64,000 nucleotides of DNA from assembly GCF_020329435.1 (NCBI RefSeq), contig NZ_JAGKJK010000016.1, positions 1 to 64,000 of the forward strand. The letters run 5' to 3'. The stretch comes from Bradyrhizobium hereditatis. GTDB taxonomy: Bacteria; Pseudomonadota; Alphaproteobacteria; Rhizobiales; Xanthobacteraceae. Shown in pieces: positions 28,557 through 37,528 of the stretch (position 1 is the stretch's first letter; every line of letters begins with the position of its first letter). The translations under genes and the position numbers were made by a program. The notes beneath the pieces were generated by a model, which was not told the origin of the DNA, did not search any database, and worked only from the letters and a program-made list of their open reading frames with translations.

Positions 28557-29354
28557 ATGACCGGTACCTGGGCACTCGAGCAGACCCTGCGGCACGATCG
28601 CCTGATCGTGGCGATCGGAATAGCCACGGTGGTGGCGTTCTCGTGGGGCTATCTGCTTGCCGGCGCCGGCATCGACATGAGCATGGCCGATATGCCGATG
28701 GACCCTGAGCCGTGGTCGCCGGCGCAAGGATTGCTCATGTTTGCGATGTGGTGGGTGATGATGATCGCGATGATGGTGCCGAGCGCCGCGCCCACGATCC
28801 TGCTGTTCGCCGCCATCAAGCGCCGGCAGGCGGCGACAGAAAACCCCGTCATCGCAAGCTGGCTGTTTCTCGCCGGCTATCTCGTGATCTGGGCAGGCTT
28901 CAGCCTCATCGCAGTCTCGCTGCAGTGGGCACTTGATCAGGCCGGACTGCTCTCCGGCATGATGGCGAGCACCAGCAGCCTGCTCGCCGGGATCATCCTG
29001 CTCGCCGCCGGGATTTATCAGTTCACGCCGATCAAGCGCGCCTGCCTTCGCTACTGCCAGAGCCCGCTGCTGTTTCTCTCCACATATTGGCAGCCGCATG
29101 CGCTGGGCGCGTTGCGTATGGGTTTGCGGCACGGCGGCTACTGCGTCGGCTGCTGCTGGTTCCTGATGGTGCTGCTCTTCGTGGTCGGCGTCATGAATCT
29201 CGCCTGGGTCGCTGCGGTCGCAATCTATGTCGCCTTCGAAAAGCTGCTGCCGCGCAGCCAATGGCTCAGCCGCGCGGCGGGAGCATGCTTGATTGTGGCT
29301 GGTGGGGTTGTCCTCGCGGGCCGCTTCTTCGTAACGGCTGCGGCGTCACTGTAG
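28557..29354 (+). CDS. DUF2182 membrane protein (predicted metal-binding)
   Basis: 265 residues, about six membrane helices. An N-terminal helix (LIVAIGIATVVAFSWGYLL), then GIDMSMADMPMDPEPW (Met-rich, possible metal site), a WWVMMIAMMVPSAAPTILLF helix, and the signature HGGYCVGCCWFLMVLLFVVGVMNL with clustered cysteines near residue 195. This matches COG5486/DUF2182. ATG 28557 is chosen with GGAG at about 8 bp; GTG 28530 gives nine extra residues. Pair with DUF1326 upstream. Confidence 0.85.
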   Translation: MTGTWALEQTLRHDRLIVAIGIATVVAFSWGYLLAGAGIDMSMADMPMDPEPWSPAQGLLMFAMWWVMMIAMMVPSAAPTILLFAAIKRRQAATENPVIASWLFLAGYLVIWAGFSLIAVSLQWALDQAGLLSGMMASTSSLLAGIILLAAGIYQFTPIKRACLRYCQSPLLFLSTYWQPHALGALRMGLRHGGYCVGCCWFLMVLLFVVGVMNLAWVAAVAIYVAFEKLLPRSQWLSRAAGACLIVAGGVVLAGRFFVTAAASL

Positions 29355-29426
29355 CCCGGACGTCGCGGCGCGCGGCGCGGTGAGCCTCCCGACTATCCGA
29401 TATTTCCGTCTGGCAGAGTCGCCGGA

Positions 29427-30317
29427 TCAGGCAGCCTGGACAGTGCCCCTGGCCGCCTTGGTCTCCCGAACGGGCGGCGAGCCGAACATGCGCCCGTATT
29501 CCCAGGTGAACTGAGAGACGCTTTGGTAGCCAACCGCAAATGCCGCGCTGCTCGAGCTCACTCCATCCGACAGCATCAGCCGTCTCGCCTCGATCAGACG
29601 CAATTGTTTCTGGAACTGGAGCGGAGAAAGCGACGTCACGCTGCGAAAGTGCTGGTGGAAAGACGATGGACTCATCCCGGCCACAGCCGCCAGGCGCTCG
29701 ACCCGCAATGGCTGAGCGAACTCGGCTCGAAGCACCGCGACCGCGCGCGCCACGCGCTGCACATTGCCGTCCGGCCAGCCAAGACGTCGGATCGCCGCCC
29801 CGTGCCGTCCGGTCAGGAGCCAGTAGTGCATTTCACGCACCAACTGCGTCCGCAAAACTGGCACCGATGCCGGGCGCTCAATCAGGCGCATCAGCCGAAG
29901 GGCGACGTCGATGACTTCGGCATCGGTCGGCTCGTGGCGCACCGGCGCGCCGTCGGCGATCGGTACTGCCTTCATCTCCACGCCGAGGTCTGCGATCACG
30001 GCTGGGTCCAGGTCCAATACAAGCGAGTAATAGGGCGCGGCGATGCTGGCCCGCGTGATCTGGCTCACCGTTGGCACATCAGCCGTGATCAGCAGAGAGT
30101 CGCCGGCGGCGAACGTGAAAGCCCGATTGCCCATCGTCACGTGCTTGGTTCCCTGTAGCACGAGGCAGACGAGGGGTCGGGAAATTGCGTAGTCCAGGCC
30201 GCTAGGTGCGGTCGCACGAACGGTCGTCAGGCCAGCAATTGGAGTCCGAGCGATCCCGGTCGGATCGGCAAAGGCCTCCGCATAGCGGCGAACAGCCTTG
30301 AGAAGAGTGTCGGTCAT
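29427..30317 (-). CDS. AraC-family transcriptional regulator
   Basis: 296 residues. N-terminal AraC_N-type sensing domain (LVCLVLQGTKHVTMG, DSLLITADVPTVSQI), C-terminal double HTH (LRVERLAAVAGMSPSSFHQHFRSVTSLSPLQFQKQLRLIEAR and AFAVGYQSVSQFTWEYGRMFG). Divergent from the SDR gene (136 bp apart), so it likely regulates that gene and itself. The effector is not known. Confidence 0.92.
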   Translation of the reverse strand: MTDTLLKAVRRYAEAFADPTGIARTPIAGLTTVRATAPSGLDYAISRPLVCLVLQGTKHVTMGNRAFTFAAGDSLLITADVPTVSQITRASIAAPYYSLVLDLDPAVIADLGVEMKAVPIADGAPVRHEPTDAEVIDVALRLMRLIERPASVPVLRTQLVREMHYWLLTGRHGAAIRRLGWPDGNVQRVARAVAVLRAEFAQPLRVERLAAVAGMSPSSFHQHFRSVTSLSPLQFQKQLRLIEARRLMLSDGVSSSSAAFAVGYQSVSQFTWEYGRMFGSPPVRETKAARGTVQAA

Positions 30318-30453
30318 GCGGCGATCCTAACGCGCCCAAACCGATGCGTAAATTCGATCCGTAGGAATAGGCAAAGAGTGTCGAGATTCCGGCAACCAGG
30401 GCCAGCTCCGGCGCTGCATATCAGCGTGGCCACTCAAGCAAAGGAGCCTAAGC

Positions 30454-31206
30454 ATGACCAAGATCGCTCTCATCACCGGAGCAAGCCGCGGGCTTGGCCG
30501 GAACACTGCGCTCAACATCGCCCGCAACGGTGGCGACGTCATCACTTATCAGAGCCGCGAGGAAGACGCTCGAGCCGTCGTCGCCGAGATCGTGGCGATG
30601 GGCTGCCAAGCGATCGCACTCAAGCTCGACGTTGGCGATGTCTCCACTTTCAAGCCATTCGCCGAGCATCTGCGGATGGCGCTGCGGGAGACCTGGCAGC
30701 GCGATACGTTCGATCACCTCGTCAACAACGCGGGCCATGGCGACATGGCTCCGATCGCGGAGACGACAGAGGCGCAGTTCGACAAGCTGGTCAATGTCCA
30801 TTTCAAGGGCGTGTTCTTCCTTACGCAAGCGCTGTTGCCGCTGATCGCGGATGGCGGCCGGATCGTAAACCTGTCCTCCGGCCTCACGCGCATCTCCTTC
30901 CCCGGCTTCTCCGCCTATTCGGCGGTGAAGGGAGCAGTCGAGGTGCTCAGCATTTACATGGCGAAGGAATTCGGCAGCCGCGGCATTGCCGTCAATACCG
31001 TGGCGCCGGGCGCAATCGAGACAGACTTCCTCGGCGGCGCCGTCCGCGACACGCCGGATCTCAACAACACCTTCGCGGGCATGACTGCCCTTGGTCGTGT
31101 CGGTGTGCCTGATGACATCGGCCCGATGATCGCGAGCCTCTTGAGTGACGACAACCGCTGGATCAACGCCCAGCGGATCGAAGTCTCCGGCGGGCAGGTC
31201 ATTTGA
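30454..31206 (+). CDS. Short-chain dehydrogenase/reductase
   Basis: 250 residues, classical SDR. Cofactor loop TGASRGLG (residues 8-15), NNAG at 91-94, catalytic Ser142, Tyr155 and Lys159 (YSAVK). Arg/Ser after the first strand (YQSREEDAR) suggests NADP use. AAAGGAGCC precedes ATG 30454. Divergent from the AraC-type gene, so it is its likely target. Substrate unknown. Confidence 0.92.
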   Translation: MTKIALITGASRGLGRNTALNIARNGGDVITYQSREEDARAVVAEIVAMGCQAIALKLDVGDVSTFKPFAEHLRMALRETWQRDTFDHLVNNAGHGDMAPIAETTEAQFDKLVNVHFKGVFFLTQALLPLIADGGRIVNLSSGLTRISFPGFSAYSAVKGAVEVLSIYMAKEFGSRGIAVNTVAPGAIETDFLGGAVRDTPDLNNTFAGMTALGRVGVPDDIGPMIASLLSDDNRWINAQRIEVSGGQVI

Positions 31207-31234
31207 CCGAAGAAGAACTGGTCGACGCGGGCGC

Positions 31235-31879
31235 CTAGACGGCGACAAGCTCTGCAGGGCTACGCTTTGGCTTCTTTGCCCTTGCCGGCCCGAACAGGTT
31301 GCTCGCGGCGAGCCCCGCGGTGTCGGCCACGGATGGATCGCGCGAGACCATGGCGGCGACGATGGCGCCGTCGATCAATAGCGCGAGCTGATGGGCGAGG
31401 ACCTGTGGCTCGGCGGCGCCCATCTCGCCGGCGAGCTTTTCGATATGCGCCAGCACCACCTTCTTGTGGCGCATCGCGATGGCGCGGAATTGCTTCGCGT
31501 GCTTGTCGTGTTCGGCGACCGCATTGATGAAGGGGCAGCCGTAGAAGCGCTCCTCGGCGAACCAGCGCTTCAGCGCCGGAAAGATTCGCGTCAGTTTTGC
31601 CTGTGCGTCGCCGCCGCCGTCCTCCATCGCGCCAATGAACCATTCGCGCCAGGCCTTGCCTTCGCTTTCCAGCACGGCGTTGACGAGGTTGGTCTTGGAG
31701 CCGAACAATTTGTAAAGCGTGGTCTTGGCCGTGCCGGCCTCGTCGATGATGGCGTCGATGCCGGTGGCGTTGATGCCGTTCTTGCAGAACAGATGCGTCG
31801 CCGCATTAAGCAGGCGGCCCCGCGCGGATTCCTCATCGCCCGCGGGGAGGTGCTTCTTCTTCGAAACCGGTTTGGCCAT
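31235..31879 (-). CDS. TetR-family transcriptional regulator
   Basis: 214 residues. N-terminal HTH: GRLLNAATHLFCKNGINATGIDAIIDEAGTAKTTLYKLFGSKTNLV. C-terminal ligand-binding half with YGCPFINAVAEHDKHAKQF. Convergent with the SDR gene and divergent from the OsmC operon (224 bp between starts), which it may repress. Ligand unknown. Confidence 0.92.
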   Translation of the reverse strand: MAKPVSKKKHLPAGDEESARGRLLNAATHLFCKNGINATGIDAIIDEAGTAKTTLYKLFGSKTNLVNAVLESEGKAWREWFIGAMEDGGGDAQAKLTRIFPALKRWFAEERFYGCPFINAVAEHDKHAKQFRAIAMRHKKVVLAHIEKLAGEMGAAEPQVLAHQLALLIDGAIVAAMVSRDPSVADTAGLAASNLFGPARAKKPKRSPAELVAV

Positions 31880-32049
31880 GCGCGCCAGTTAATCGAACCG
31901 CGGCGCAATCATCAAGCCGCATCTTTGCGTCGAAAATAATCGCAGGCGTGCAGCAACTGCACCGCGCGTGAGCAGTGCCGCGCTGATCAATTTGCGGGCA
32001 GCCATCGCTAAGCAACGAGAGACGTTCGGCTTTTGATTTCGGCCAGTTC

Positions 32050-32065
32050 TGGCACGCTTAATGCA
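32050..32065 (+). promoter_or_regulatory. Sigma-54 promoter upstream of the OsmC operon
   Basis: TGGCACG (32050-32056), CTTA, ATGCA (32061-32065) matches the consensus TGGCACG-N4-TTGCA with one mismatch, with the required GG-to-GC spacing. The predicted transcription start is near 32077, with ATG 32104 downstream. A sigma-54 activator must act here; the divergent neighbour is a TetR protein, not such an activator, so the activator is elsewhere. Confidence 0.7.
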
Positions 32066-32103
32066 GGAAACAGAACGTTCAGTATCCTACCTCAGGGAGA
32101 GAA

Positions 32104-32649
32104 ATGATGACCGCGGTCGCCCAGAAAACAGTGCTCACCGGCTGCCTTGCGCCGATCGATAAAAACGGGCTCGAGCAGCTCATTGCCAACGGCAAGGCCA
32201 ATCCGAAGGTCATCAAGACCTTGAAGTGCAAGACGGTGGCAGAGGGCAAGTTCCGCCACGCCAACTACATCCGTAACCTCGCACCCTACATCGTCGATGA
32301 GCCGCCGGGCCTCTTGGGCGATGACACCGCGCCGAATCCGTCGGAAGCGTCGCTCGCCGCGCTCGGCTCATGCCTTGCCGTCGGCCTGCACGCCAATGCC
32401 GTTCACCGCGGCTGGATCGTCAACAAGCTGGAGCTCGAATTGGAAGGCGACCTCAACATCACCGCGGTGTGGGGCACCGGCGACGTCAGCGAGAAGCCGG
32501 TCGGCTTCACCGATGTCCGCGTCAAGGTCGACATGGAATGTGAGGGCATTCCGAAGAGCGAGATCGATGCGTTGGTCGTCCACGTCAAGAAGTGGTCGCC
32601 GGTCGCCAACACGTTCACCCGCCCGGTCAATCTCGAAGTCAGCGCGTAA
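32104..32649 (+). CDS. OsmC-family protein
   Basis: 181 residues. OsmC/Ohr-like fold with the first reactive cysteine in SLAALGSCLAVGLHAN (Cys90) and the second in VDMECEGIPKSEIDALV (Cys146). AGGGAG precedes ATG 32104. Such proteins reduce organic hydroperoxides with a thiol donor; in this operon a role in thiol or sulfur chemistry is possible. First gene of an operon with acyl-CoA dehydrogenase and rhodanese. Confidence 0.88.
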   Translation: MMTAVAQKTVLTGCLAPIDKNGLEQLIANGKANPKVIKTLKCKTVAEGKFRHANYIRNLAPYIVDEPPGLLGDDTAPNPSEASLAALGSCLAVGLHANAVHRGWIVNKLELELEGDLNITAVWGTGDVSEKPVGFTDVRVKVDMECEGIPKSEIDALVVHVKKWSPVANTFTRPVNLEVSA

Positions 32650-32682
32650 CGGCCGAACAAGCATCGGGGTGTGGAGGGTCTC

Positions 32683-33801
32683 ATGGGTTCACTGGCGGTA
32701 CGGCAGGCGGCCGACGATCTTGGTTCGGCGTCGATTCCGGATCGGGTTGCGGCGATGGCGCGCAAGGAGCTCGCGCCGCTGGCCCTCGCGATCGATGAGG
32801 GCGCCGTCTATCCCGACGCGCTGCTCCGACGTCTGGGCGAGGCCGGCGCGTGGGGCAGCCACCAACCGCTGAATGGCGCGGCCGATCTGCGCTGCGCCAT
32901 TCAGTCGATCGCAGTGCTTGGCGAAGTCTGCGGCGCGACCGCCTTCATGGCGTGGTGCCAGAACACGCTGGTCTGGTACGCCGCCAATTCAGCCAATCCC
33001 AAGCTCGTCGCCAGATTCGCCGGCAAGTTCGCGAGCGGCGAAATCCTCGGCGGCACCGGGCTCTCCAACCCGATGAAGAGTTTTTTCGGCATCGAGAAAC
33101 TCAAATTGAAGGGGCGCAAGGTCGAGGGCGGCTATGTGGTGCGCGGCGCGCTGCCCTGGGTCTCGAACCTCGGAGCCGATCATTTCTTCGGCACGATCTT
33201 CGAACGCGAGGACGAGGGCGGCGGCATCGTGATGTTTCTCGCCGATTGCGCCAATCCCGCGGTCACGCTGCTGCCGTGCAAACCGTTTCTCGCAATGGAC
33301 GGCACCGGCACCTATGCCGTGCAGTTCCGCGATGTGTTCGTGCCGGATGAGCTGATCCTCGCCGAACCGGCAGGGCCGTTCGTCAAGAAGATCCGCGCCG
33401 GCTTCATCCTGCTGCAGGTCGGCATGGCGCTCGGCCTGATCAAGGACTGCATCGATATCATGGACGAGGTCGATGCGCCTTTGAGCCATATCAATCGCTA
33501 TTTGCCGCAACAGCCTATTCAGTTCCGCGAGCTCCATGCCGAGTTCGAGAAGGAGACCATGGCGCTGGCGCGCGATCCCTACAATTCCGACGACAGCTAT
33601 TGGCGGCGCGTGGTGGCGCTGCGGCTGCGCGCCGGCGATGCCAGCGTCGCAGCGGCGCATGCGGCGATGCTCCATTGCGGCGCGCGTGGCTATTTAAAGA
33701 GTCACCGCGCACAGCGGAGACTTCGCGAAGCCTATTTTGTCGCCATCGTCACGCCCGCCACCAAGCAGCTTCGCAAGATGCTGGCCGGCGACGAGCACTG
33801 A
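32683..33801 (+). CDS. Acyl-CoA dehydrogenase family flavoprotein
   Basis: 372 residues with the three-domain acyl-CoA dehydrogenase pattern: helical N-terminal part (RKELAPLALAIDEGAVYPDALLRRLGEAGAWG), a beta domain (GGTGLSNPMKSFFGIEKLKL, VVRGALPWVSNLGADH, KPFLAMDGTGTYAVQF), and a helical C-terminal part (REAYFVAIVTPATKQLRKML). FAD is the expected cofactor. In this operon it is more likely to be a monooxygenase or sulfur-scavenging relative (DszC/SfnB type) than a beta-oxidation enzyme; this is inference. Start ATG 32683 has GGAGGG at the right distance; GTG 32671 is longer by four residues. It lies 33 bp after osmC. Confidence 0.83.
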   Translation: MGSLAVRQAADDLGSASIPDRVAAMARKELAPLALAIDEGAVYPDALLRRLGEAGAWGSHQPLNGAADLRCAIQSIAVLGEVCGATAFMAWCQNTLVWYAANSANPKLVARFAGKFASGEILGGTGLSNPMKSFFGIEKLKLKGRKVEGGYVVRGALPWVSNLGADHFFGTIFEREDEGGGIVMFLADCANPAVTLLPCKPFLAMDGTGTYAVQFRDVFVPDELILAEPAGPFVKKIRAGFILLQVGMALGLIKDCIDIMDEVDAPLSHINRYLPQQPIQFRELHAEFEKETMALARDPYNSDDSYWRRVVALRLRAGDASVAAAHAAMLHCGARGYLKSHRAQRRLREAYFVAIVTPATKQLRKMLAGDEH

Positions 33802-33849
33802 TTTTCCGACCGACCCCGAACCGCAACCTAAAAACAGGAGAGGCCTGCC

Positions 33850-34728
33850 ATGACGGACGTTCTGATTACTGCCGGCGAACTCGCGGAATTCCTCAAGAAT
33901 GAGCCGTGTGTCATCATCGACACCCGCAATCCGGAAAGCTACGCCGCGGGGCATCTCCCCAATGCCGTCAATGTCCACGAAATCTTCACGTATCTTGCGA
34001 CCTCGACGCCGGAGGGCATTCACGAGCTGAAGACGAAATTCGCCGACGCGTTCGGCGCCGCCGGGCTTTCCGGCAAGGAGACGGCTATCATCTACGAGCA
34101 GTCGATGAATTCCGGCTTCGGCCAGTCCTGCCGCGGCTATTACCTTCTCACCATGCTCGGCTATCCCAAGGTCAAGGTGCTGCATGGCGGCTTCGATGCC
34201 TGGATGGCGGCGGGCCTGCCGGTGACGACGGAAGTGCCGTCGCCGGTGAAGGCGTCGTTCACGATCGTACCCGAGGCGGGAGATATCTTGATCGATGCCA
34301 AGACCATGCTTGCCGCGGTCGGCAAGCCGGGCATTGCGATTCTCGACGTGCGTGACATCGACGAGTGGATCGGCGAAAGCTCTTCTCCTTATGGGAAGGA
34401 TTTCTGCCCGCGCAAGGGACGTATCCCCGGCGCCGTCTGGCTCGAGTGGTACCGCATGATGAAGCCGACCGCGGAAGGGCCGCGCTTCAAGTCCAAGAAT
34501 GAAATTCTGGCGGAATGCGCGACCGTCGGCATCACGCAGAATACACCGGTCTATCTCTACTGCTTCAAGGGCGCGCGCGCCTCCAACACCTTCCTTGCCT
34601 TGAAGAACGCCGGCGTGAAGGACGTGCGGATGTATTTCGGCTCCTGGAACGAATGGTCGCGCGATCCCGCGCTGCCGATCGAGGAGGGGCTGCCGATGGA
34701 GGCAAAGCTCACCACCAAGGCGGCGTAA
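33850..34728 (+). CDS. Two-domain rhodanese-type sulfurtransferase
   Basis: 292 residues in two rhodanese domains. Domain 1 (about 1-125) has IIDTRNP, GHLPNAVNV and an active-site loop EQSMNSGFGQS without the catalytic Cys, so it is inactive. Domain 2 (about 140-285) has ILDVRDIDEWIGESS, GRIPGAVWLEW and the active loop CFKGARASN with Cys238, then VRMYFGSWNEWS. It should transfer sulfane sulfur to a thiol or cyanide acceptor. The preceding gene ends 48 bp upstream. The strong hairpin at 34741-34777 may end the operon. Confidence 0.9.
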   Translation: MTDVLITAGELAEFLKNEPCVIIDTRNPESYAAGHLPNAVNVHEIFTYLATSTPEGIHELKTKFADAFGAAGLSGKETAIIYEQSMNSGFGQSCRGYYLLTMLGYPKVKVLHGGFDAWMAAGLPVTTEVPSPVKASFTIVPEAGDILIDAKTMLAAVGKPGIAILDVRDIDEWIGESSSPYGKDFCPRKGRIPGAVWLEWYRMMKPTAEGPRFKSKNEILAECATVGITQNTPVYLYCFKGARASNTFLALKNAGVKDVRMYFGSWNEWSRDPALPIEEGLPMEAKLTTKAA

Positions 34729-34740
34729 GGACGCGTCTGA

Positions 34741-34777
34741 TGGTTGCAGTCTGATTCAACCGATCAGGCTGCAACCA
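34741..34777 (+). terminator. Operon-end hairpin after the rhodanese gene
   Basis: TGGTTGCAGTCTGAT (34741-34755) pairs with ATCAGGCTGCAACCA (34763-34777), 15 bp with one G-T pair, loop of 7. No T run follows, so it may work with Rho or as a transcript-stabilising hairpin. Confidence 0.55.
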
Positions 34778-34898
34778 CGCGGCCTGCAACATCGACGCAA
34801 TATCGCCACCGGGTGGAACCGCGCCATCGCGCCGCTCTGGCGTTCCCGATATCCGCTGCGTATAATCGCGGCGCAGTTGGTGGTCGGGCGAATATTCG

Positions 34899-35504
34899 AT
34901 GTTCTCAGGCAGATTAGGTCTTACGTTGGTCGTGGCGATGCTTTGCCTCGGCGCGCGAGCGGCCCATGCCCAGGCCTCGCCGGTGAATTACTGGATTCCG
35001 GGCTGGCCGATGGGTTTCAGCGGGGAAGCGGGCGAGAGCCCGAACGCTTACGGCGATTTTCCGAGCTTCGATTTCCGCGACGTCGGAAACGGCTCTTCCT
35101 ATGCGCGCTACAATTTTTCGAATGGTTTTTTCGTCGGCAGCCAGCGCAGCAATCTGGGCTTCAGCAGCCTCAGCCAGAGTGCGTTCGGCAGTTTCGGCTC
35201 GCTCTACAGCGAAGGCGTGCAGTTCGGCTACAGCCTGAAGAATAGCGGCTTGCCCGTCACCTTCTATGCCGGTTTCGACACGCTGAAGTACAATACCGGC
35301 ATCGGCGGCCCGTTCGCGCCGTTCGACTCCAAGTCCGGCACGCTGCCGATCTCCAGCGTGAATGCCGGCGTCGAATTCCAGGCAACCTCGAATCTCAGCC
35401 TGTCGCTCGGGGTCGGCTACGTCCAGCAGTCGGGCCGCCTCGACAGCGAGATCAATTCGCTGCCTGGCGCTTCGTCGTTCTCGGTCGGCGGCCGCCGCTA
35501 TTAG
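34899..35504 (+). CDS. Exported outer-membrane beta-barrel-like protein
   Basis: 201 residues. Signal peptide 1-25 (MFSGRLGLTLVVAMLCLGARAAHA, cleavage near AQA). The mature part has alternating aromatic, Ser and Gly segments (FFVGSQRSNLGFSSLSQSAF, GVQFGYSLKNSGLPVTFYAGFDTLKYN, SVNAGVEFQATSNLSLSLGVGYVQQ) that fit amphipathic strands of an outer-membrane beta-barrel. The C-terminus ends in GGRRY, with aromatic last residue as in outer-membrane proteins. Similar Bradyrhizobium proteins are annotated only as hypothetical. Confidence 0.72.
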   Translation: MFSGRLGLTLVVAMLCLGARAAHAQASPVNYWIPGWPMGFSGEAGESPNAYGDFPSFDFRDVGNGSSYARYNFSNGFFVGSQRSNLGFSSLSQSAFGSFGSLYSEGVQFGYSLKNSGLPVTFYAGFDTLKYNTGIGGPFAPFDSKSGTLPISSVNAGVEFQATSNLSLSLGVGYVQQSGRLDSEINSLPGASSFSVGGRRY

Positions 35505-35784
35505 CGTATGTACTCGTAATTAAGTCAGGTCCGCTTTGCGCCCGGAAGGCGAGTATCAAGCCAATACTGATTTGAGGCCCGCATCCGGACTCTTGCACCG
35601 CAACAAGACCCGCAACTCAGCCGATCACTGCTTCATTCGGCCAACTTTGTGAACGACGTCACATATCCGACCGCCGATCGAATGTAACGTGTTGGCGCAG
35701 GGCACGGGCTGAATTCGATCGACAAACGCTAACGCACCGGGCGCACCAACGCGCCTCGGCGGTCCGTCCATAATGGAGGGGGGC

Positions 35785-36819
35785 ATGGTCGATGCATCGG
35801 TAGCAAAGCGGCTCGTCCAAGCCATCATCGACAATCTGCCGGAGCCGGTCCCCGGGAGGAGGCCGGTTCACACCATCGGCATCGGCGTGAAGGGCGAGTT
35901 CGTGGCGTCGGACGTGGCGCGCACCTATTGCATCGCAGAGCACTTCAACGGACAGCCCGTCCCCGTGTCGGTGAGATTCTCCAACGGATTAGGTGGGCTG
36001 GAGCAGCATGATGGATGGTCCGATGTTCGGGGAATGGCGATACGCTTCCACCTGCCGGACGGGACGGGAAGCGATCTGATCGCCACGACGCTCGGCGAAT
36101 TCTTCGTCCGCAATGTCGCGGACTTTTTCGAGTTCGCCAAGGTCGCGAAGCGCGAGCCATATCAAAGAAGGCACTGGCTACTGAAGATTGCAGATTTTCT
36201 GCGGCTCAAGGTACCTCCCCGCAACCCGTACCCGAACGAAACCGAGAACGTCGATGCGGGAGCACTTCGTTATGCCAACCGGCACCGGTTCTCCCAATTG
36301 GGCATATTCCAGGTCGGTTCGATCGGCGCACCGGAGAGCTATGCCCGCGCGAGCTATCACGCCGTCCATACCTTCTGGGTAACGGCGCCTGATGGCGTTC
36401 GCCGCCCGGTTCGCTTTTCCTGGCAGCCGGTCGCCGGCGTTCGCAATATCGATCCCGCCGATGTGTCGCGCGACAAATATCTGTTTAAGGAACTCGAGGA
36501 CCGCCTGAAGCGGTGGCCGGCCCGATTCATGCTGATGATGATCATCGGCGAAGCGGGCGATGCGCTCGACGATCCCACGAAGCCCTGGCCAGCGACCCGG
36601 GTCCGGGTCGTCATGGGTACCCTCACCCTCACCGAGGTCCCCAAGGATCAGGAAGCGGCTGGCGAGCGCATCAGTTTCAATCCCTGCCGTCTCGCGCCCG
36701 GCATCGAAGCCTCCAACGATCCCATCCTCGAGGCCCGCCGGTGTGCCTACGAAGTCTCGCGTGAATTGCGCGATGGATGTCCCTTCAGGTGGAGGCCGGA
36801 CAATGCCAATTCCAAGTGA
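35785..36819 (+). CDS. Catalase-family heme protein
   Basis: 344 residues with a shortened catalase core: KGEFVASDVARTYCIAEHFNGQPVPVSVRFSNGLGG, WSDVRGMAIRFHLPDGTGSDLIATTLGEFFVRN, and a proximal-side block with RHRFSQLGIFQ and SYHAVHTFWV. The GEF-x-x-S segment is where typical catalases have H-A-x-G, so the distal His is not obvious; these small relatives are peroxidase-like. ATG 35785 follows GGAGGGGGGC; the ATG at 35773 is less well placed. The next gene overlaps by 17 bp, so the products are likely made together with the DyP peroxidase. Confidence 0.8.
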   Translation: MVDASVAKRLVQAIIDNLPEPVPGRRPVHTIGIGVKGEFVASDVARTYCIAEHFNGQPVPVSVRFSNGLGGLEQHDGWSDVRGMAIRFHLPDGTGSDLIATTLGEFFVRNVADFFEFAKVAKREPYQRRHWLLKIADFLRLKVPPRNPYPNETENVDAGALRYANRHRFSQLGIFQVGSIGAPESYARASYHAVHTFWVTAPDGVRRPVRFSWQPVAGVRNIDPADVSRDKYLFKELEDRLKRWPARFMLMMIIGEAGDALDDPTKPWPATRVRVVMGTLTLTEVPKDQEAAGERISFNPCRLAPGIEASNDPILEARRCAYEVSRELRDGCPFRWRPDNANSK

Positions 36820-37528
36820 CGAAGGTTGGATCGATCGCTTTGTGGACCGGTTGCCCGAGACTCGCCTGTTCAAGCTCGTGGCGTCATGGATCCTGGTGCC
36901 GTTGTGGGCGCGATTGACGCCGGTGAAGCCTCTGCCCGGTGGTCCCCACCCCTCGTTCCAGCACGGTGACAATGTCCAGTGCATGATGAATCTGATCATG
37001 CCGCTCAAGGACAAGTCACCCGTCGGACGAGCGCTGGCCGCGCTGGCGATCGCGCAAAACAAGGAGGCGATCTTTGCCGGATTGAATAATGTCGGCACGG
37101 TGCACTTCGCTCGCTTCGTCATCGTTGGCGACAATATTTGCATGTTCTCGGTCTATGACGGGGATTTCACCAATTACATTCGTGATTTCATCGCGACGAT
37201 CGGCAGCGTGTTCAACGCCGTGGTCGAGCTCGTCGAAGGCGGAGAAGAAGTGATCCCTTGCGAGGACAATGTCGAGGCCTTCATCCAGTGGGTGCACGAG
37301 CGCGACCTGTACCAGGTGCCGGATACCGCCACCGATTTTCTGAGAGACCAGGAAGCCTTGAATGGAGACAGGGCCGTATCACCTGTCAATGACGATCTGA
37401 CCCTGCTTCCGCGCAAACTGGTGCTGCAGCTTCGCGCCAACCCGAACGTTTCGCTCGGCAGCGGCTACCGGGCCTATCCCGGGTTTTCGGTGGCTCAGGT
37501 CCGCAAACATCTGGGAGTAGGCTGGTGA
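36803..37528 (+). CDS. Unknown protein between catalase-like and DyP genes
   Basis: 241 residues, MPIPSDEGWIDRFVDRLPET at the start, then a hydrophobic segment (LFKLVASWILVPLWARL) and a conserved-looking block VHFARFVIVGDNICMFSVYDG followed by FTNYIRDFIATIGSVFN and CEDNVEAFIQWVHERDLYQVP. I do not recognise it. The alternation of beta-strand and helix around HFARFV...SVYDG could be a ferredoxin-like alpha/beta dimer of the kind found in DyP and chlorite dismutase proteins, but this is a guess. ATG 36803 overlaps the previous gene by 17 bp, and the stop overlaps the DyP start as GTGA. Confidence 0.68.
   Translation: MPIPSDEGWIDRFVDRLPETRLFKLVASWILVPLWARLTPVKPLPGGPHPSFQHGDNVQCMMNLIMPLKDKSPVGRALAALAIAQNKEAIFAGLNNVGTVHFARFVIVGDNICMFSVYDGDFTNYIRDFIATIGSVFNAVVELVEGGEEVIPCEDNVEAFIQWVHERDLYQVPDTATDFLRDQEALNGDRAVSPVNDDLTLLPRKLVLQLRANPNVSLGSGYRAYPGFSVAQVRKHLGVGW

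Noticed and set aside
36178..37143. 321-codon minus-strand frame opposite the catalase-like gene
   Set aside because: Antisense shadow of overlapping plus-strand genes with recognisable products.
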